The notes under the pieces are model-generated. The model ran no database searches. It saw only the letters and a list, made by a program, of their open reading frames with translations, and had not been told where the DNA came from. 64,000 nt of DNA from Elymus sibiricus (lineage: Eukaryota > Streptophyta > Magnoliopsida > Poales > Poaceae): positions 139,315,148-139,379,147 of the forward strand of contig CM077665.1 of assembly GCA_039707655.1 (NCBI GenBank). Reading direction: 5' to 3'. A program made the position numbers and the translations under genes. Positions 54,486-64,000 of the stretch are shown in pieces (positions within the stretch are counted from its first letter, which is position 1; every line of letters starts with the position of its first letter).

Positions 54486-54622
54486 TGATCTCTCTTCTCT
54501 TTCTCTTTTTGGTTGAGATTGCTAACCAGGCTTGCCGTCTGGTATTCTCGCCGCCGCCGCAGTTCCGCCTCCGGCCTAACTTAGGGTTTCTACGAAACGG
54601 ACGGGGGCCGATGCTTTTTACG

Positions 54623-54629
54623 CTTATAT
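54623..54629 (-). promoter_or_regulatory. Putative TATA box of the DUF6598 gene
   Basis: Minus strand GAATATAAGCG about 140 bp upstream of the ATG. A start near 54595 would give a 5' UTR of about 110 bases containing CTCTTTCTCTTCTC-like pyrimidine tracts on the plus strand. Inferred from motif and position. Confidence 0.45.
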
Positions 54630-54659
54630 TCATCTCACGCTCGACTCGACCCGGCCCAG

Positions 54660-55385
54660 AAAATCGAGACGGACGCCCGCTCACTCGGATTTGCAAAGTG
54701 AAACAGTAACCGGACTCGGATTTGGAAAGTGAGACAATAACCAAACTTTTTTTCTTTCCCTAAAAAAACAAAACCAAACTTTTTTTCTGTAGCCAATGCG
54801 GGTGGGGTGGGGAAGCTTCTGGCCAAATCACATTTCGCGCTTAAAGCAACTATAGCACTATAATAGCTCCGTGGCGATCTCCTCCCGTCGTCATGAGTCT
54901 CCAACTGCCGCTGGCCTCCGGCGGCGACCTCGGTCGTCGGTGGTGAGGGGGTCGTCGGATCCATGCGTGTGGATTATATTTTACTCTCGTAGTTTAGGTT
55001 TTTAGGTTGTCCATCGTCTCGGCTTCGACGGCGGCGATGGAGGCGTTGAATAAAGTTTCTTTAGATCCTACTCCAGGCAATCAGTCTTATGGTTTGGGAT
55101 GGATTTGAAAATCATTCTGTTCAAGCAAGGATGGTGTGGCAATGGCGGCATCCTCGTGGTGGACCTGTGTCCTCGGGCTCCGTCGTTGCTACGACGTTTG
55201 TTCCAGCGACAGGGCGGTGCTTGGGAGGTAGTCCAGGAGCGGATATGGATTATGGTCTGCATCGGCAACATCTCGAAGGTGGTGGATCTGGGATTTGGAG
55301 ATATTTTTTTCTTTTTCCTAGAAAAGCAAGCTAACTTTTTCCTGTGGCCAAAGCAGGTGGGGTGGTTAATCTGCTGGAATTTAGT
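54660..55385. other. Upstream region of the DUF6598 gene with a diverged direct repeat
   Basis: About 75 bases at 54747-54822 (CTGTAGCCAATGCGGGTGGG) recur at 55303-55377 (CTGTGGCCAAAGCAGGTGGG), with GC-rich sequence of unknown origin between. The frames at 55089-55506 have no recognised product. It may contain the distal promoter. Confidence 0.45.
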
Positions 55386-56444
55386 CTATTTATGGGCCAG
55401 TCCAATAGCATTTTTCAGAATTCCTAATAAATCCCAGAGGCCCACTTGGCCCATTCATGCAAGGCAAGAGGTGGGGCTAAAGTTTAGTCTCATACCGCTT
55501 AGCTAGTAGGAGTTAGACCTCCTTATAAGCGAGGTTGTTTCTTCACATGTATGAGAATGAGAACAAGAGAGACATTCACGCGCGCTCCTCCTCCGTCGCC
55601 CGCCTCGCCACGCCTCGTCACGACGAGTCGTGGGTTGCGGGAATGAGCCGAGTCGATGTCTAAATTTGTTGTAGTGGAGATTGAATACGAACGCTGCACC
55701 CTTCGGATGCCGCATGTTCGTTTCGTCTTCCTCTTTTGCTTCACCTCCCGTCGCAGCATATCTGCCTCCTTCTCTTGTGCCTGTAAAAGATAGGTCGCTC
55801 CTCCCCAGAGGGACACACCAGAACATCATCCTCCTCACGCCATCGGGTTCGTATCCCGGCTTGCGGCGTGCACCGCGGGTTGGGACAGTAGGCCTCCGAA
55901 ACCCCACCACTTTGAGTCTTGTATGGGAGAAGGGTGATAAGGTTTTTGGGGAGCGCTCTACGTGACTACTGACTTCTTCATCACGGACGCCACCGACGCC
56001 GACGACCACTTCCCAGACGACGACTTCTTCTCCGACGTCAACAACGTCTTTGACGACATGGCCGTGACGTCATCAATGCCAACACTAACGCTGCTGTCAC
56101 TGCTCAATACGTGTTCTTGTCTTTTCTGTTCGAGGTCCTGCTAGAGTTTCTTGGTCTAGTTTTTGCTCTACATATGTTTCGGTCTAGTTCACATGTTCAC
56201 ATGATATTTACTTACTATCCTTTAGTTTGCCTGATAAGTCTTGCTCCTCTTATTGTGGCATACTCTTCTCTATGTTGCATGAGTACTGTTGTTTCTATTA
56301 CTATGATCTTGTTCTATCTACCGTTTATTTCTTTTAAATCATTCGGTAAATCGTTCATTTATCCAACAGTCCAAAAACCTTATCATAGGCAATTTACCCC
56401 GAGTGGTTTTGCTGCTTTCATGAGGCCTCCTATGTTTGAGGGTG
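55386..56444 (+). mobile_element. Copia retrotransposon 5' fragment (LTR and leader)
   Basis: CCTAATAAATCCCAGAGGCC, ACCGCTTAGCTAGTAGGAG and CCTTATAAGCGAGG match a common Triticeae Copia LTR; the last holds its TATA-like box. A GAC/GTC-rich leader (55970-56060: TTCGACGACATGG-like words) and a T-rich segment lead to the first codons of gag (CCGAGTGGTTTTGCTGC, ATG at 56420). It is cut after nine codons by the Sirevirus insertion at 56445. The first bases of the LTR are not clear. Confidence 0.65.
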
Positions 56445-56807
56445 TGTGAAAGCACAACATGCTCCCTTGGTGGTTTTGATAATTCATGACAACATACATT
56501 GTCTCTTGGACTAATACTTTTACCTAGTGTATTTCAGATAAAAGTACATAGAGGAAGAAGGGTTGGCAAAAGGATTGTGGAGATACCCCAAGATGCAAGG
56601 AAATAGATTGGCAAAGCTTCAAGCAAGAGGACTTTACATTTTACTTTGTGAGAAATCACTTTGTGTCCATAGGAAAGCCAATACTATTAAAAGGGGGTAA
56701 GGTATTGTTGGTGAACAAAATGCTCATACGTGCATAAGTGATAGTCACCAAAAACACCCACAAGCTCTTCAACAAAAGTCTGTCCAAAGTCAAATATCCA
56801 AAATCGG

Positions 56808-57265
56808 TGCAACCAACACTTTCCACTCGGTGCCACTGATTCCCAACCTCAGACAGATCCATGCCAAACCCTAGCCAGTCGGTGCAACCGATTCTGCATC
56901 GGTGCCACCGAGTTCAGTTGCCAACTCTCTGTTTAGCTATTTTCAGTCTCCGGTACCACCGAGATTTGCCAGTCGGTCTCACCGAGTTTCTGGACCAACT
57001 CTCTGGATAGCCATTCACAGGAATCGGTACCACCGAGAATTGTGGATCGGCGCCACCGAGTTTCTGGACCAACTCTTTGGTAAGCCATGGTTGAGAATCG
57101 GTACCACCGAGATGTGAGAATCGGCGTCACCGAGTTTGCGCAATCTGACCGTTGGTCACCTAATCAGTACCACTGAGTTTTATATATCGGTCTCACAGAG
57201 ATTCAAAAGTTGCTACCTTTGGAGCAACTCGGTACCACCGAGATTCACACATCGGTGTCACCGAG
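56808..57265 (+). repeat. Palindromic TCGGTNCCACCGA motif cluster in the LTR
   Basis: About 14 copies of TCGGT(A/G/C)(C/T)CACCGA or close variants, at roughly 20-50 bp spacing, such as ATCGGTACCACCGA (57024, 57097) and ATCGGTGTCACCGA (57252). Four more lie in the 3' non-coding region (62924-63022). Multiple palindromic LTR motifs are a known Sirevirus feature; their role is not established by this sequence. Confidence 0.88.
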
Positions 57266-57306
57266 TTGGTCACTTTAGGTGTAACGGTTGGATTTTTGGA
57301 GATGCC

Positions 57307-57314
57307 TATATATA
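57307..57314 (+). promoter_or_regulatory. TATA box in the Sirevirus LTR
   Basis: TATATATA in GCCTATATATACCCC, after the palindrome cluster and 800 bp before the LTR end, the usual position of the U3/R border. Confidence 0.6.
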
Positions 57315-58122
57315 CCCCTTCACCACCACCAACTCGAAAGAGAAGCACTCAGAACTATTCCATACTTGCCCCATCCAATTTTCTAAGAGAGAGCCACCTA
57401 CTCATGTGTTGAGATCAAGCTATTCCATTCCTACCATATGAATCTTGATCTCTAGCCTCCCCAAGTTGCTTTCCACCAAATCAATCTCTTCCACCATAGC
57501 CAAATCTGTGAGAGAGTGATTGTGTGTTGAGGAGTCTATCATCTTGAAGCACAAGAGCAAGGAGTTCATCGACATTGCCGAGCCTATTACCTTTTGGAGG
57601 GTGGTGCCTCCTAGATTGGTTAGGTGTCGCTTGGGAGCCTCCTACTTCGTGTTGTGGAGTTGAACCAAGAAGTTTGTAAGGGCAAGGAGATCGCCTACTT
57701 CGTGAAGATCTACCCATAGTGAGGCTAGTCCTTCGTGGACGGAAGCCGTTATGGAATAGTCAAGGTTGCTACTTCGTGGACCCTTATGGGTGGAGCCCTC
57801 CGTGGACTCTCGCGACCATTACCCTCCGTGGGTTGAAGACTCCATAAACGTGGATGTACGATAGCACCACCTATCGGAACCACGGGAAAAATCTTCGTGT
57901 CCCTCATGCGTTTGATCTTCCTATCTCAACTCTTTACTTCATGTGCAATGTCTTTTCTTTCCGCTGCCATACTTGTTGACATGCATGTGTAGGGTGTGCT
58001 AGACTTGCTATAATTGTTAAAATCTGCCAACCAATTAACTTGGGAAAAGGTTAGGTTTTAAATTCCTGCTAGTAGTCTATTCACCCCCCCCTCTAGACAC
58101 TCTTCTAGTGATCCCACAAGTG

Positions 58123-58134
58123 GTATCAGAGCTT
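58123..58134 (+). other. Primer-binding site (initiator Met-tRNA)
   Basis: TGGTATCAGAGC, the standard plant Copia primer-binding site complementary to the initiator methionine tRNA, two bases after the LTR. Confidence 0.92.
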
Positions 58135-58172
58135 TGGTCTCCATTGCTTCGGTTTAATCACCGTGGAGGAAG

Positions 58173-61100
58173 ATGGGTGTGTCTAGTATAGGGAGTTTGA
58201 GTTGTAGAGTGCCTATTCTTGATGGAGAGTACTATAGTCAATGGAAAACTTTGATGCTTGAGCTATTTAATGAATTTCAATTGAGCAAGTATGTTGAGAA
58301 CCCCTATGTACCTCCCATTGATCCTTTACATCCCACACATGAAGAGGAAATTGATATGCTATGCAATCTTAGAACTGTTAATCTTATCATTAGAGGATTG
58401 CCTGGAAATGTGCTTAATCAAATGAAGAATTTTGAATATGCTTATACTTTGTGGGGCGACTTGGAGAAACGATATCCAAGTTATTCATTGAAAAATCTTC
58501 ATAAAACTATAGCCTTTCACAAAATGACGCCTAGTGATCCCAAGTTTGATGACTATCTATTTGAGCTTAGAGACCTCATGCGTGCTAAAGGAGATGTCAT
58601 AACTATCAACAACATCATTATAGAGGCTCTTCGCATTCATAAACTTGAACATTGTCATGATCACAACACTAACGAATCTCTTGTTCCTTGTGACGAGGAT
58701 TTCCCACTTGATGATGACAATGAGGAACATGGCTACTATGAGGAAGATGAGTTGTTTGACATCGAGTATGAGAAGATCATGAAGAATCTAAGCCTCATGG
58801 CAAACTTCAAGGATTACATGTCCGGAGGAAAAGAATGGATTCTCGATAGCGGATGCACCGATCATATGACCGGAGATAGAGAAATGTTTGAAGAGATCAC
58901 ACCAAACCATGGACCGCGAAGGTACATAACGTTTGGAGACAACTCCAAGGGTAAGGTACTTGGTCTTGGTAAGGTGGCCATATCCCATGATAGCTCTATT
59001 CAAAATGTTATGCTTGTTGAATCCCTTGGCTACAATCTTCTTTCCGTATCTAGACTTGCCGACTTTGGTTTTAATGTGCTATTCATGAAAGTAGATTGCC
59101 AAGTGTTTCGTCAAGATAATCATAAAATGGTCTTTACCGGTTTCCGTAGAGGTGATCTATACATTGTCGATTTCACTAAAAGATCCAAACCTCGTACTTG
59201 TCTTATTGCAAAATCTTCTAAAGGTTGGCTTTGGCATAGAACACTAGGACATGTTGGCATGCGTAATCTAGACAACCTTATCAAAGGTGATAATATTCTT
59301 GGTGTTAAAGATGTTATCTTTGACAAAGATAGACTTTGTAGTGCTTGTCAAGCTGGAAAGCAAGTAGGCAGAAGTCATCCCGTTAAGAATATCATGGCTA
59401 CTAGGAGACCACTCGAGTTACTTCACATGGATCTTTTTGGTCCCAATGCTTACAAGAGTCTCGGTGGAAATTCCTATGGTCTAGTTATAGTTGATGATGT
59501 TTCCAGATTTACGTGGATATTCTTTCTTGATGATAAGTCGCAGGTACAAAAGATCTTCAAGAACTTCGTTCGCAAAGCGCAAAATCAGTTTGAAGTAAAG
59601 ATCAAGAAGGTTCGGAGCGATAACGGATCTGAATTCAAGAACACCCATGTGGATACCTTTCTTGACGAAGAAGGTGTTTCACATGAGTTCTCGGCTACGT
59701 ACACGCCTCAACAAAATGGAGTTGTTGAGAGGAAGAACCGGACACTCATTGAGATGGCAAGAATGATGCTTGACGAATACAAGACGCCAAGACACTTTTG
59801 GGCAGAAGCCGTGGAAACAACATGTCATGCCACGAACCGACTCTACTTGCACAAGCTTCTCGGTAAAACGGCATACGAGCTACTCACCAGTAACAAACCC
59901 CAAGTTGGATACTTTCGAGTATTCGGCTCAAAGTGCTACATTCTTGATAAGCATCGTCATACTAAATTTGCTCCTAAATCTCATGAAGGATTCCTACTTG
60001 GTTACGGATCGAACTCTCACACTTACCGTGTATACAACAACTTCACTCGAAAAGTTGAAGAGACGGTAGATGTGAAGTTTGATGAATCTAATGGTTCGCA
60101 AGTCGAACAATTGCCAAATGATGTAGGCGATAAGGACCCTTCAGAAGCTATCCAAGACTTGTCCATCGGCAAGATTCGTCCCATGGAGGTGAAGGAAAGT
60201 ACTTCATCGACTCAAGTGGAAGCCCGTACTTCACGTCAAGGTGAACCTCAACACGACGTGGAGGCATCCACAAGCGGTACACGACAAGATGATGAAGAGG
60301 AGGAAGTACATCATGAAGATCCACCACAACCTCCTTCACCACCACCTCAAGGAAACGACACCTTCAACAACAACGAAGATGAAGTAGATGATGATGATGA
60401 TGAAGAAGCTCCACCATCCAACAAGCCTAAGCTACCCCGAGTTCGAGCAAGAGTGACCAAGAACCATCCCCTAAACCAAATCTTTGGTGACATACAAACC
60501 GGGAGAATCACTCGCTCTAAAACTCGCTTAGCTAATTTTTGTGAGCATTATTCTTTCATCTCTAGCATTGAACCCTTGAAGGTAGAACAAGCTCTTGAAG
60601 ACCCGGATTGGGTGAACGCAATGCATGAAGAGCTTCACAACTTCGAGAGGAACGAAGTGTGGACACTCGTGGAGAAGCCCGAGGACGAGCACAACATCAT
60701 CGGAACCAAATGGGTATTTCGAAACAAGCAAGATGAAGACGGTCAAGTCGTACGCAACAAGGCACGTATCGTAGCCCAAGGATATACGCAAGTCGAAGGT
60801 ATGGACTACGGTGAGACCTATGCCCCCGTCGCTAGACTTGAAGCTATTCGCATTCTTCTTGCTTATGCTAATCACCATGATATCACGCTTTATCAAATGG
60901 ACATTAAAAGTGCATTTTTAAATGGTAAGATTGAAGAAGAAGTCTATGTTAAGCAACCACCTGGTTTTGTGAATCCTAAGAAACCTAATCATGTTTACAA
61001 ACTTCGTAAAGCTATATATGGTCTTAAGCAAGCTCCACGTGCTTGGTACAAATGCTTAACGAAGTTTCTCATTGAAAAGGGTTTTGAAATTGGTAAAATT

Positions 61101-62108
61101 GACGCAACCTTATTCACTAAGAGAGTTAATGGTGAATTATTTGTGTGCCAAATGTATGTGGATGATATTATCTTTGGATCTACTAACCCACAATTTAGTG
61201 AAAGATTTGGAAGGTTGATGTCCGAGAAGTATGAGATGTCCATGATGTGTGAGCTGAAATTCTTTCTTGGTTTGCAAATCAAGCAAACGAGAGAAGGAAC
61301 CTTCATCTCTCAAACCAAGTATACTAAGGACTTGATCAAGAAGTTCAACATGCAAGAGTGTAAAGGTATGAAAACTCCTATGCCTACTAATGGACATGTT
61401 GATCTTACCAAGGAGGATGAACCGGTTGATCAAAAAGTCTATCGATCTATGATTGGTTCATTGCTATATCTATGTGCCTCCCGTCCCGATATTATGCTTA
61501 GTGTTTGCATGTGTGCTAGATATCAAGCTGCACCTAAAGAGTGTCATCTTTTGGCCGTGAAATGTATTGTGAGATATTTGATACAAACACCAAACTTTGG
61601 CATTTGGTATCCCAAGGGATCTTCTTTTAACCTTATTGGCTATTCCGACTCGGACTATGCCGGTGACAAGGTTGATAGAAAATCCACCTCGGGTACTTGT
61701 CAATTTCTTGGTAGATCTCTTGTGTCTTGGTCATCCAAGAAACAAAACTCGGTATCTCTATCTACTGCCGAAGCTAAGTATATTGTTGCCGGATCGTGTT
61801 GTGCACAATTACTATGGATGACACAAACGCTTAAGGATTATGGAATTCATGTTAAAAATGTTCCATTACTTTGTGACAATGAAAGTGCTATTAAAATTGG
61901 TCATAATCCTGTGCAACATTCTCGAACTAAACATATTCAAGTTAGACATCATTTCATTTGTGATCATGTTGCCAAAGGAGATATTAATCTAAAGCATGTT
62001 CGCACTAACAAGCAATTGGCCGATATCTTTACTAAGCCACTTGATGAGAAAATGTTTTGTCACTTGAGGAGTGAGTTGAACATCATTGATGCTTCAAACT
62101 TGAGCTAG
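58173..62108 (+). CDS. Sirevirus gag-pol polyprotein (1311 residues)
   Basis: One open frame from [18 protein letters not shown] to the stop at 62106-62108. Gag region about 1-215 ([36 protein letters not shown]) with an acidic end. Protease near 222 ([13 protein letters not shown]), GAG-pre-integrase near 353 ([22 protein letters not shown]), integrase about 415-560 ([33 protein letters not shown]). RT from about 826 ([56 protein letters not shown] near 994), RNase H about 1155-1290 ([38 protein letters not shown]). All catalytic motifs are present. No CCHC zinc knuckle is seen between gag and protease, and gag is much shorter than usual for the group, suggesting an in-frame internal loss. 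RT is the minimal part needed for copying RNA to DNA; integrase inserts the copy in the nucleus. Confidence 0.95.
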   Translation: MGVSSIGSLSCRVPILDGEYYSQWKTLMLELFNEFQLSKYVENPYVPPIDPLHPTHEEEIDMLCNLRTVNLIIRGLPGNVLNQMKNFEYAYTLWGDLEKRYPSYSLKNLHKTIAFHKMTPSDPKFDDYLFELRDLMRAKGDVITINNIIIEALRIHKLEHCHDHNTNESLVPCDEDFPLDDDNEEHGYYEEDELFDIEYEKIMKNLSLMANFKDYMSGGKEWILDSGCTDHMTGDREMFEEITPNHGPRRYITFGDNSKGKVLGLGKVAISHDSSIQNVMLVESLGYNLLSVSRLADFGFNVLFMKVDCQVFRQDNHKMVFTGFRRGDLYIVDFTKRSKPRTCLIAKSSKGWLWHRTLGHVGMRNLDNLIKGDNILGVKDVIFDKDRLCSACQAGKQVGRSHPVKNIMATRRPLELLHMDLFGPNAYKSLGGNSYGLVIVDDVSRFTWIFFLDDKSQVQKIFKNFVRKAQNQFEVKIKKVRSDNGSEFKNTHVDTFLDEEGVSHEFSATYTPQQNGVVERKNRTLIEMARMMLDEYKTPRHFWAEAVETTCHATNRLYLHKLLGKTAYELLTSNKPQVGYFRVFGSKCYILDKHRHTKFAPKSHEGFLLGYGSNSHTYRVYNNFTRKVEETVDVKFDESNGSQVEQLPNDVGDKDPSEAIQDLSIGKIRPMEVKESTSSTQVEARTSRQGEPQHDVEASTSGTRQDDEEEEVHHEDPPQPPSPPPQGNDTFNNNEDEVDDDDDEEAPPSNKPKLPRVRARVTKNHPLNQIFGDIQTGRITRSKTRLANFCEHYSFISSIEPLKVEQALEDPDWVNAMHEELHNFERNEVWTLVEKPEDEHNIIGTKWVFRNKQDEDGQVVRNKARIVAQGYTQVEGMDYGETYAPVARLEAIRILLAYANHHDITLYQMDIKSAFLNGKIEEEVYVKQPPGFVNPKKPNHVYKLRKAIYGLKQAPRAWYKCLTKFLIEKGFEIGKIDATLFTKRVNGELFVCQMYVDDIIFGSTNPQFSERFGRLMSEKYEMSMMCELKFFLGLQIKQTREGTFISQTKYTKDLIKKFNMQECKGMKTPMPTNGHVDLTKEDEPVDQKVYRSMIGSLLYLCASRPDIMLSVCMCARYQAAPKECHLLAVKCIVRYLIQTPNFGIWYPKGSSFNLIGYSDSDYAGDKVDRKSTSGTCQFLGRSLVSWSSKKQNSVSLSTAEAKYIVAGSCCAQLLWMTQTLKDYGIHVKNVPLLCDNESAIKIGHNPVQHSRTKHIQVRHHFICDHVAKGDINLKHVRTNKQLADIFTKPLDEKMFCHLRSELNIIDASNLS

Positions 62109-64000
62109 ACTCACTCGATTGCATGCATGGGCATGAGCTTTCTTGATATTTCCATGATACTCTTAACATGCTATCTTATACCATGGAATTCTACGCTCCC
62201 TTGTATTGCATCTAACCCTTTGTAGGTACTTGGAAGAACTTCATTTCACAAGATTGCCATCAACTCCAATCGTAAGCAATCTTGTCATGACCAAGTATCC
62301 ACAAGCTCTCTTGATGATGGAAGGAAGAAGACAACAAACTATATCCTTGACACATATTTGCATTTCACATTTGGAATCGTGTCATATCATGTTCTTCCTT
62401 GCTTGACTAACCTATGTAGGTGACAAGTGTACTAAAACGAGAAGGATTGCTCCCAACTCAAGATGATCTTCATCAACCTCGAGCATCCTCAACAAGTTCA
62501 CCTACAAGCCACGTCATCAACATCCTCAAAGGTATGTACTCATATCCTTGAAAAAGCTTTACTCCAAGTCATGAGCTAAAGCAACTCAAGTGATATGAAA
62601 ACATTAAAATGCTTAATCGAAAAATGGTAACCCCATTTTGAGCTTAACGATGAGTATGACCTATGATCAAGTATTCTTGCTTGGCTCCTAAGTCAATATA
62701 CTCTAATATAGGTGACCTAGTCACCACCCGTCATCTAGTTAAGTATCTTGTTTGGTTCATTCTCTATTTGCAAGATTTCTTGGAACCACTCAAATCTTCT
62801 CTAGTTGATATCTCTTTGTAAAGTCTTTTGCATTTTCCTTGAAAATTTCTTTCGACACTTTGATACAAGCTTTCTAAACTTATTTGCGAATTTCTCAACC
62901 TTGCCAAGTTTTTGTTTTAGCCTCGGAGCCGCCGATACAAATAACTCGGTTCTACCGAATTAGCAGATCAGCTGCAAAACATCATCTCGGTACCACCGAC
63001 TTGTTTGTCTCGGAGTCACCGATTGATTTCTTCTCTTATTTTTGTTCATAATTGCAAATCCTTGTTCCTTAGAGATTCTATGGTAATATTTTTAATTCTT
63101 CGATGATCCCTTCATTTAAAAAAAAATTAGGGGGAGATATTCTTTATTCAAGGATCCCTAACTCAAAGGAGGAGAAGTTCACAAGTTCTCAGATCACCCA
63201 AAGGGAGAGAAATTATTCTCAACAATTCCCTCAATTTTCATTTCTATGAACCCTACATTCAATGACCCTTGTTTTCAAGGATCCCTTCTTAATTAATTAT
63301 CCCTGTATCTGACCCTATGTATGACCTTTTTGGGAATTAATGCCAAAGGGGGAGAACTACCAAAGCTTCAAAGTTAAAAGGGGGAGATACATGCTTATGC
63401 AAAGGGGGAGATATAATCAAGGGGGAGAATATCAAAGTTTATACTTATATGGACAAGGGGAGAACACCAGAGTAGGGGGAGAAAAATATGTTGTTAGAAA
63501 AGTGTATTTATTTCATTTGACTACTCATCTTAGAATTTTCTCACCCTATCCAATCCCAATATCTACATGCTAAGATTCAGGGGGAGAGGATGATCTACTA
63601 CTTTCATATCTAAGGGGAGAAAGCTCTAAATGATCTTGGAGACATATCAATCTTAAGGACTACTATCTTCTATATGTTCTCCATATCTTGGTACCATTGA
63701 GCTCTATTGCTTTTGATTGGTAGAATACTCTTGTGTTTCCTAACATTATTTTCTCAAGTGTATCTCTACTACTAGAATGCTCAAGAACTCAAGGTAAGTA
63801 TATGCATCATATCTTTGATCAAGATGATCTCTTGCTTCTTGCACATATTGTTTGCAAGGATGAAGTCTCGAACAAGGATACACCTCATTCACATATATTT
63901 GATGCAGATAGCCAAGATACACATGACTCCATATATCCCTTCTACTATATGTGTGTCCATGCATTCCAAAGCAACTGTCCTTTAAAGGGATTGCACACAT
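62109..64000 (+). other. Sirevirus 3' non-coding region
   Basis: No further gene. Contains four TCGG...ACCGA-type motifs (62924-63022), then the GGGGGAGA tract cluster. From 63620 to the window end there is no TGTGAAAGC LTR start, so the 3' LTR begins later. Confidence 0.8.
63130..63620 (+). repeat. Nine polypurine tracts GGGG(G)AGA
   Basis: GGGGGAGA at 63130, 63348, 63380, 63404, 63421, 63475 and 63580, and GGGGAGA at 63457 and 63614. Multiple polypurine tracts before the 3' LTR are a Sirevirus hallmark; the true plus-strand primer should be the one adjoining the 3' LTR beyond the window. Confidence 0.88.

Larger units (their letters stand above)
56445..58120 (+). repeat. 5' LTR of the Sirevirus, 1676 bp
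   Basis: Begins TGTGAAAGCACAACATGC and ends CTAGTGATCCCACA, directly before AG and the primer-binding site. A TATATATA at 57307-57314 is the probable promoter, with RNA start near 57340. Only one copy is in the window. Confidence 0.9.
56445..64000 (+). mobile_element. Sirevirus (Maximus-type) Copia retrotransposon, 3' end outside window
   Basis: 5' LTR 56445-58120, Met-tRNA-type primer-binding site, one long ORF (58173-62108) and at least 1.9 kb of 3' non-coding sequence. RT and RNase H sequence, many palindromic LTR motifs and multiple GGGGGAGA tracts are Sirevirus traits. It is inserted in the Copia fragment; GGGTG (56440-56444) should be the target copy and should recur after the 3' LTR beyond 64000. 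The uninterrupted ORF suggests a young insertion, though gag appears shortened. Confidence 0.93.

Noticed and set aside
54383..54709. Plus-strand ORFs overlapping the DUF6598 gene (also 54075-54516 and 53245-53626)
   Set aside because: Antisense shadows of the repeat- and codon-biased coding exon; no promoter or domain.

Overview
The window is grass genomic DNA from the wheat tribe (Triticeae). A BARE1/Angela/WIS-type Copia LTR end, a Sirevirus (Maximus-type) Copia element, several Gypsy elements with typical Triticeae termini and a DUF6598 gene (a family I know only from grasses) all point that way. Nearly all of it is nested transposable elements; one apparently intact host gene lies at 51833-54485 (minus).

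Layout. 1-373: end of a BARE1/Angela LTR. 374-1028: fragment of another LTR. 1029-6991: complete non-autonomous LTR element (minus; TSD GCAGG) whose interior is GC-rich tandem repeat with no gag or pol. 6997-27168: plus-strand LTR element 'A' (5' end truncated) with an unfamiliar ORF, split by a 13.2-kb Tat-lineage Gypsy element (10848-24011, minus). The Tat element carries gag, protease, RT, two RNase H domains and integrase, plus an oppositely transcribed, intron-containing extra gene (12317-15757). 27169-39937: diverged minus-strand relative of A ('C'), split by a gag/protease-only Gypsy element 'D' (27661-35486, minus). 39938-44700: decayed PIF/Harbinger region with Myb/SANT and transposase relics. 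45500-46567: LINE 3' relic. 46916-48060: old tandem array of about 110 bp period. 48490-48757: possible RNase H-like relic. 49960-50470: TTGCAA-rich repeat. 51449-51704: solo LTR with perfect TSD ATTAG, 128 bp past the stop of the host gene. 55386-56444: Copia 5' fragment. 56445-64000: Sirevirus with an uninterrupted 1311-codon ORF; its 3' LTR lies beyond the window.

How the parts relate. The host gene has three exons and a canonical first intron; the second intron appears to use a GC donor. The GC-rich non-autonomous element shares LTR-end sequence and primer-binding region with the Tat element, so its mobilisation in trans by Tat-type proteins is plausible. A and C share a protein that I do not recognise and also lack visible gag-pol. 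The most unusual structure is the antisense multi-exon gene inside the Tat element, with its own TATA box, 5'-UTR intron, an SV40-like nuclear localisation motif and a coiled-coil tail. All splice sites, counts and domain calls were made by eye; no database search was run.
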